A stretch of DNA of 29,856 nt, taken from positions 1-29,856 of the forward strand of contig CAYOPE010000007.1 in assembly GCA_964405805.1 (NCBI GenBank). Direction: 5' to 3'. The stretch comes from CAYOPE01 sp964405805. GTDB lineage: Bacteria; Patescibacteriota; Doudnabacteria; UBA920; O2-02-FULL-48-8. The notes beneath the pieces were generated by a model that searched no databases, was not told where the DNA came from, and saw only the letters and a program-made list of their open reading frames with translations. This document shows, one piece after another, positions 28,424 to 29,856 of this stretch. Position numbers and translations under genes: made by a program. The first letter of the stretch is position 1; each line of letters opens with the position of its first letter.

Positions 28424-29856
28424 TGGTTGTTTCCGGCGCTGGCGGAGGAGGATTGTCCACGGGTGGCGAGGTATCAGTTGGCGGGGTCGCAGTACTCGAA
28501 TCCGCGGGAGGAGGAGAAGTAGTATCAGTACCAGAGACTTCCCCGCATTTGCCTGGGGTCTTTACAAACTCCCCATTCGCAATCGTGACACAGTAGTATG
28601 CGCCAGTCACTGTATCTTTCATGTTTATACCCTGATCCACTGTCAGAATTTTCACGACCAGGTTGCCATCAGCATCCATAGTAAAATTCTGGTTTGCTGT
28701 ACCCTGCGCTAAAGAAGCATTGAGCGCTGCCGTCAGGTCATGAATCTTCTGGTCAAGCGCCTGTATCCCTAGCCACTCAGCCATCATGACATCTTGACCA
28801 TTGACATGCAGATCATCTCCTCTCTGTAGTACTGGATAGAATTCTTGAGCGATAAAGCCTAGGATGTTTTGGCAGTCTGGACCAGTACAGTATTCTGGTT
28901 TCCAGTCAAAGGTTCGGACAGGAGTAGCATCAATTTTGTCTAGGACGTTATCTACTGTGAAGTCTTGAATATTTGTTTTCCATTCTCTGGAAGAATTGGC
29001 TGTAAATGTGGTCGAGCCTGCTGAGATATATGAACCAGTACCAGTATTACAGCCAGTGCCAGTACCACCTAGTTCTAGCAAATGATCTGGGTCTGTACAG
29101 TTGATGCCGAGATTACCGCCAGATGTTAAAAGCATTAGCGCAGAACCATTGTTAGGAGCAAAAGCTATACCGAGCCCAGAGTTCGCATTAATATATATAT
29201 CACTACCGTTATATGATAAATTCCCTTGATGAGAAGTGCCCCAGCTAATCCCTCCAAAGACATCCAGTGCCCAATTAGGGTTAGATGTGCCGATTCCGAC
29301 ATTGCCACCATCAGCTATAAACATACTTGCGTTTGAGGTGGTAGGTGCGGTATCAGTAGATAGAGTCCAGAAACCTAATCCATATGTACCGGCGCTGTTT
29401 CTCATAAAGCCTAGTCCACGCAAAGCATTACCAGAAGCCAATTCATACAGCGCAATTTTTCCAGCGATAGAGCTATTACTTAAAGGGTCAGCAGAAGTAC
29501 CAAAACTTATTTGGCTATATGGTTGAGTCGTCCCCACTGCTACATAACTTGTCGCTCTCAGTCCTCCGCCTAGTCCCAAATCTCCGCTATTATCAACCGC
29601 GAAAAGAGAATTGTGAGCTTGCCAGCCGACGCCAAACAGTGTGTCGGAAATTCCCTGGGCATTATTTCCTCCGCCCGAAGCAATTTCAGAAAACCCGCCT
29701 CCACCGTTTCCACGCTGCAACTGCAAATATGTATCGTAACCTGGAGTTCCCAATCTAATAATGTTATTGTCTGTGAGATTATTGCCTATCAGCGCACTTC
29801 TAGGCAGAACTATATTTCCATTTGTACCGTTTATGGTAACTTTATTTATGGTCGCA
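28416..29856 (-). CDS. Surface protein with peptidase S74 chaperone domain (partial, 5' end outside)
   Basis: The frame stays open to the window edge, so the start lies beyond 29856; about 479 residues are visible. The visible part is Gly/Asn/Ser-rich and repetitive (FIADGGNVGIGTSNPNWALD, TSGGNLGINCTDPDHLLELG), as in phage tail-fibre and trimeric surface proteins. Near the middle-end is a peptidase S74 domain (SREWKTNIQDF, FDWKPEYC, ILGFIAQEFYPVLQ), an intramolecular chaperone that trimerises tail spikes and then cuts itself off. A Ser at the start and a Lys follow the family pattern. After it come a coiled-coil-like stretch and a Pro/Thr-rich C-terminus. Either a cell-surface fibre or a prophage-derived protein; no other phage gene is nearby, so the former is preferred. 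Confidence 0.75.
   Translation of the reverse strand, partial: ATINKVTINGTNGNIVLPRSALIGNNLTDNNIIRLGTPGYDTYLQLQRGNGGGGFSEIASGGGNNAQGISDTLFGVGWQAHNSLFAVDNSGDLGLGGGLRATSYVAVGTTQPYSQISFGTSADPLSNSSIAGKIALYELASGNALRGLGFMRNSAGTYGLGFWTLSTDTAPTTSNASMFIADGGNVGIGTSNPNWALDVFGGISWGTSHQGNLSYNGSDIYINANSGLGIAFAPNNGSALMLLTSGGNLGINCTDPDHLLELGGTGTGCNTGTGSYISAGSTTFTANSSREWKTNIQDFTVDNVLDKIDATPVRTFDWKPEYCTGPDCQNILGFIAQEFYPVLQRGDDLHVNGQDVMMAEWLGIQALDQKIHDLTAALNASLAQGTANQNFTMDADGNLVVKILTVDQGINMKDTVTGAYYCVTIANGEFVKTPGKCGEVSGTDTTSPPPADSSTATPPTDTSPPVDNPPPPAPETTTP

Noticed and set aside
1..29856. Alternative genetic code with UGA as Gly
   Set aside because: TGA ends several well-conserved genes at expected places (argS, ileS, recO, the S74 gene) and does not occur inside conserved domains.

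Overview
The window looks like a piece of a Candidate Phyla Radiation (Patescibacteria, probably Parcubacteria-like) chromosome. The reasons are short, tightly packed housekeeping genes, many secreted or membrane-anchored proteins without close named relatives, a minimal RecO, an O-antigen-ligase/TPR membrane protein, large Ig-like and tail-fibre-like surface proteins, and few Shine-Dalgarno sites. TGA is used as a normal stop codon (rsm-, rec-, arg- and ile-type genes end on it or overlap at it), so this is code 11, not the UGA-Gly code of Gracilibacteria/Absconditabacteria. The lineage is inferred from gene content only.

Layout. 51-5243 (minus): a four-gene operon of membrane/secreted proteins linked by 1-4 bp overlaps, ending in a polytopic TrbL/VirB6-like protein. 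5386-6348 (minus): a secreted DUF4214-like protein. 6395-9338 (minus): rsmA and a UvrD/PcrA-type helicase. 9546-10907 (plus): a LysM/M23 murein hydrolase with its own promoter and a probably frameshifted N-terminus. 10934-18324 (minus): argS-ileS-recO-membrane-anchored adhesin-like gene, with 4 bp overlaps or 1 bp gaps. 18458-22237 (plus): smpB, a secreted metzincin-like protein and a large Ig-like surface protein. 22332-22736 (minus): an orphan gene. 22864-23244 (minus): tmRNA. 23316-25449 (plus): infC-rpmI-rplT, two tiny membrane peptides and an M24 peptidase. 25518-25808 (plus): a GIY-YIG protein. 25931-28342 (minus): a Wzy/O-antigen-ligase-like protein with TPRs. 28416 to the window end (minus): a surface protein with a peptidase S74 chaperone domain.

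Three things stand out. First, ileS encodes an isoleucyl-tRNA synthetase with an apparently intact histidine-phosphatase (phosphoglycerate-mutase-like) domain inserted into its catalytic core, with all expected catalytic residues. Second, at least four families of short palindromic or tandem repeats are inserted in frame into conserved enzymes (RsmA, helicase, IleRS, ArgRS), and one intergenic copy of the same family appears to supply the ribosome binding site of smpB. Third, the tmRNA gene and infC share a back-to-back promoter whose two -35 boxes form one inverted repeat, and infC has no ATG/GTG/TTG start at its conserved N-terminus. The two trans-translation genes, smpB and ssrA, lie about 4 kb apart.
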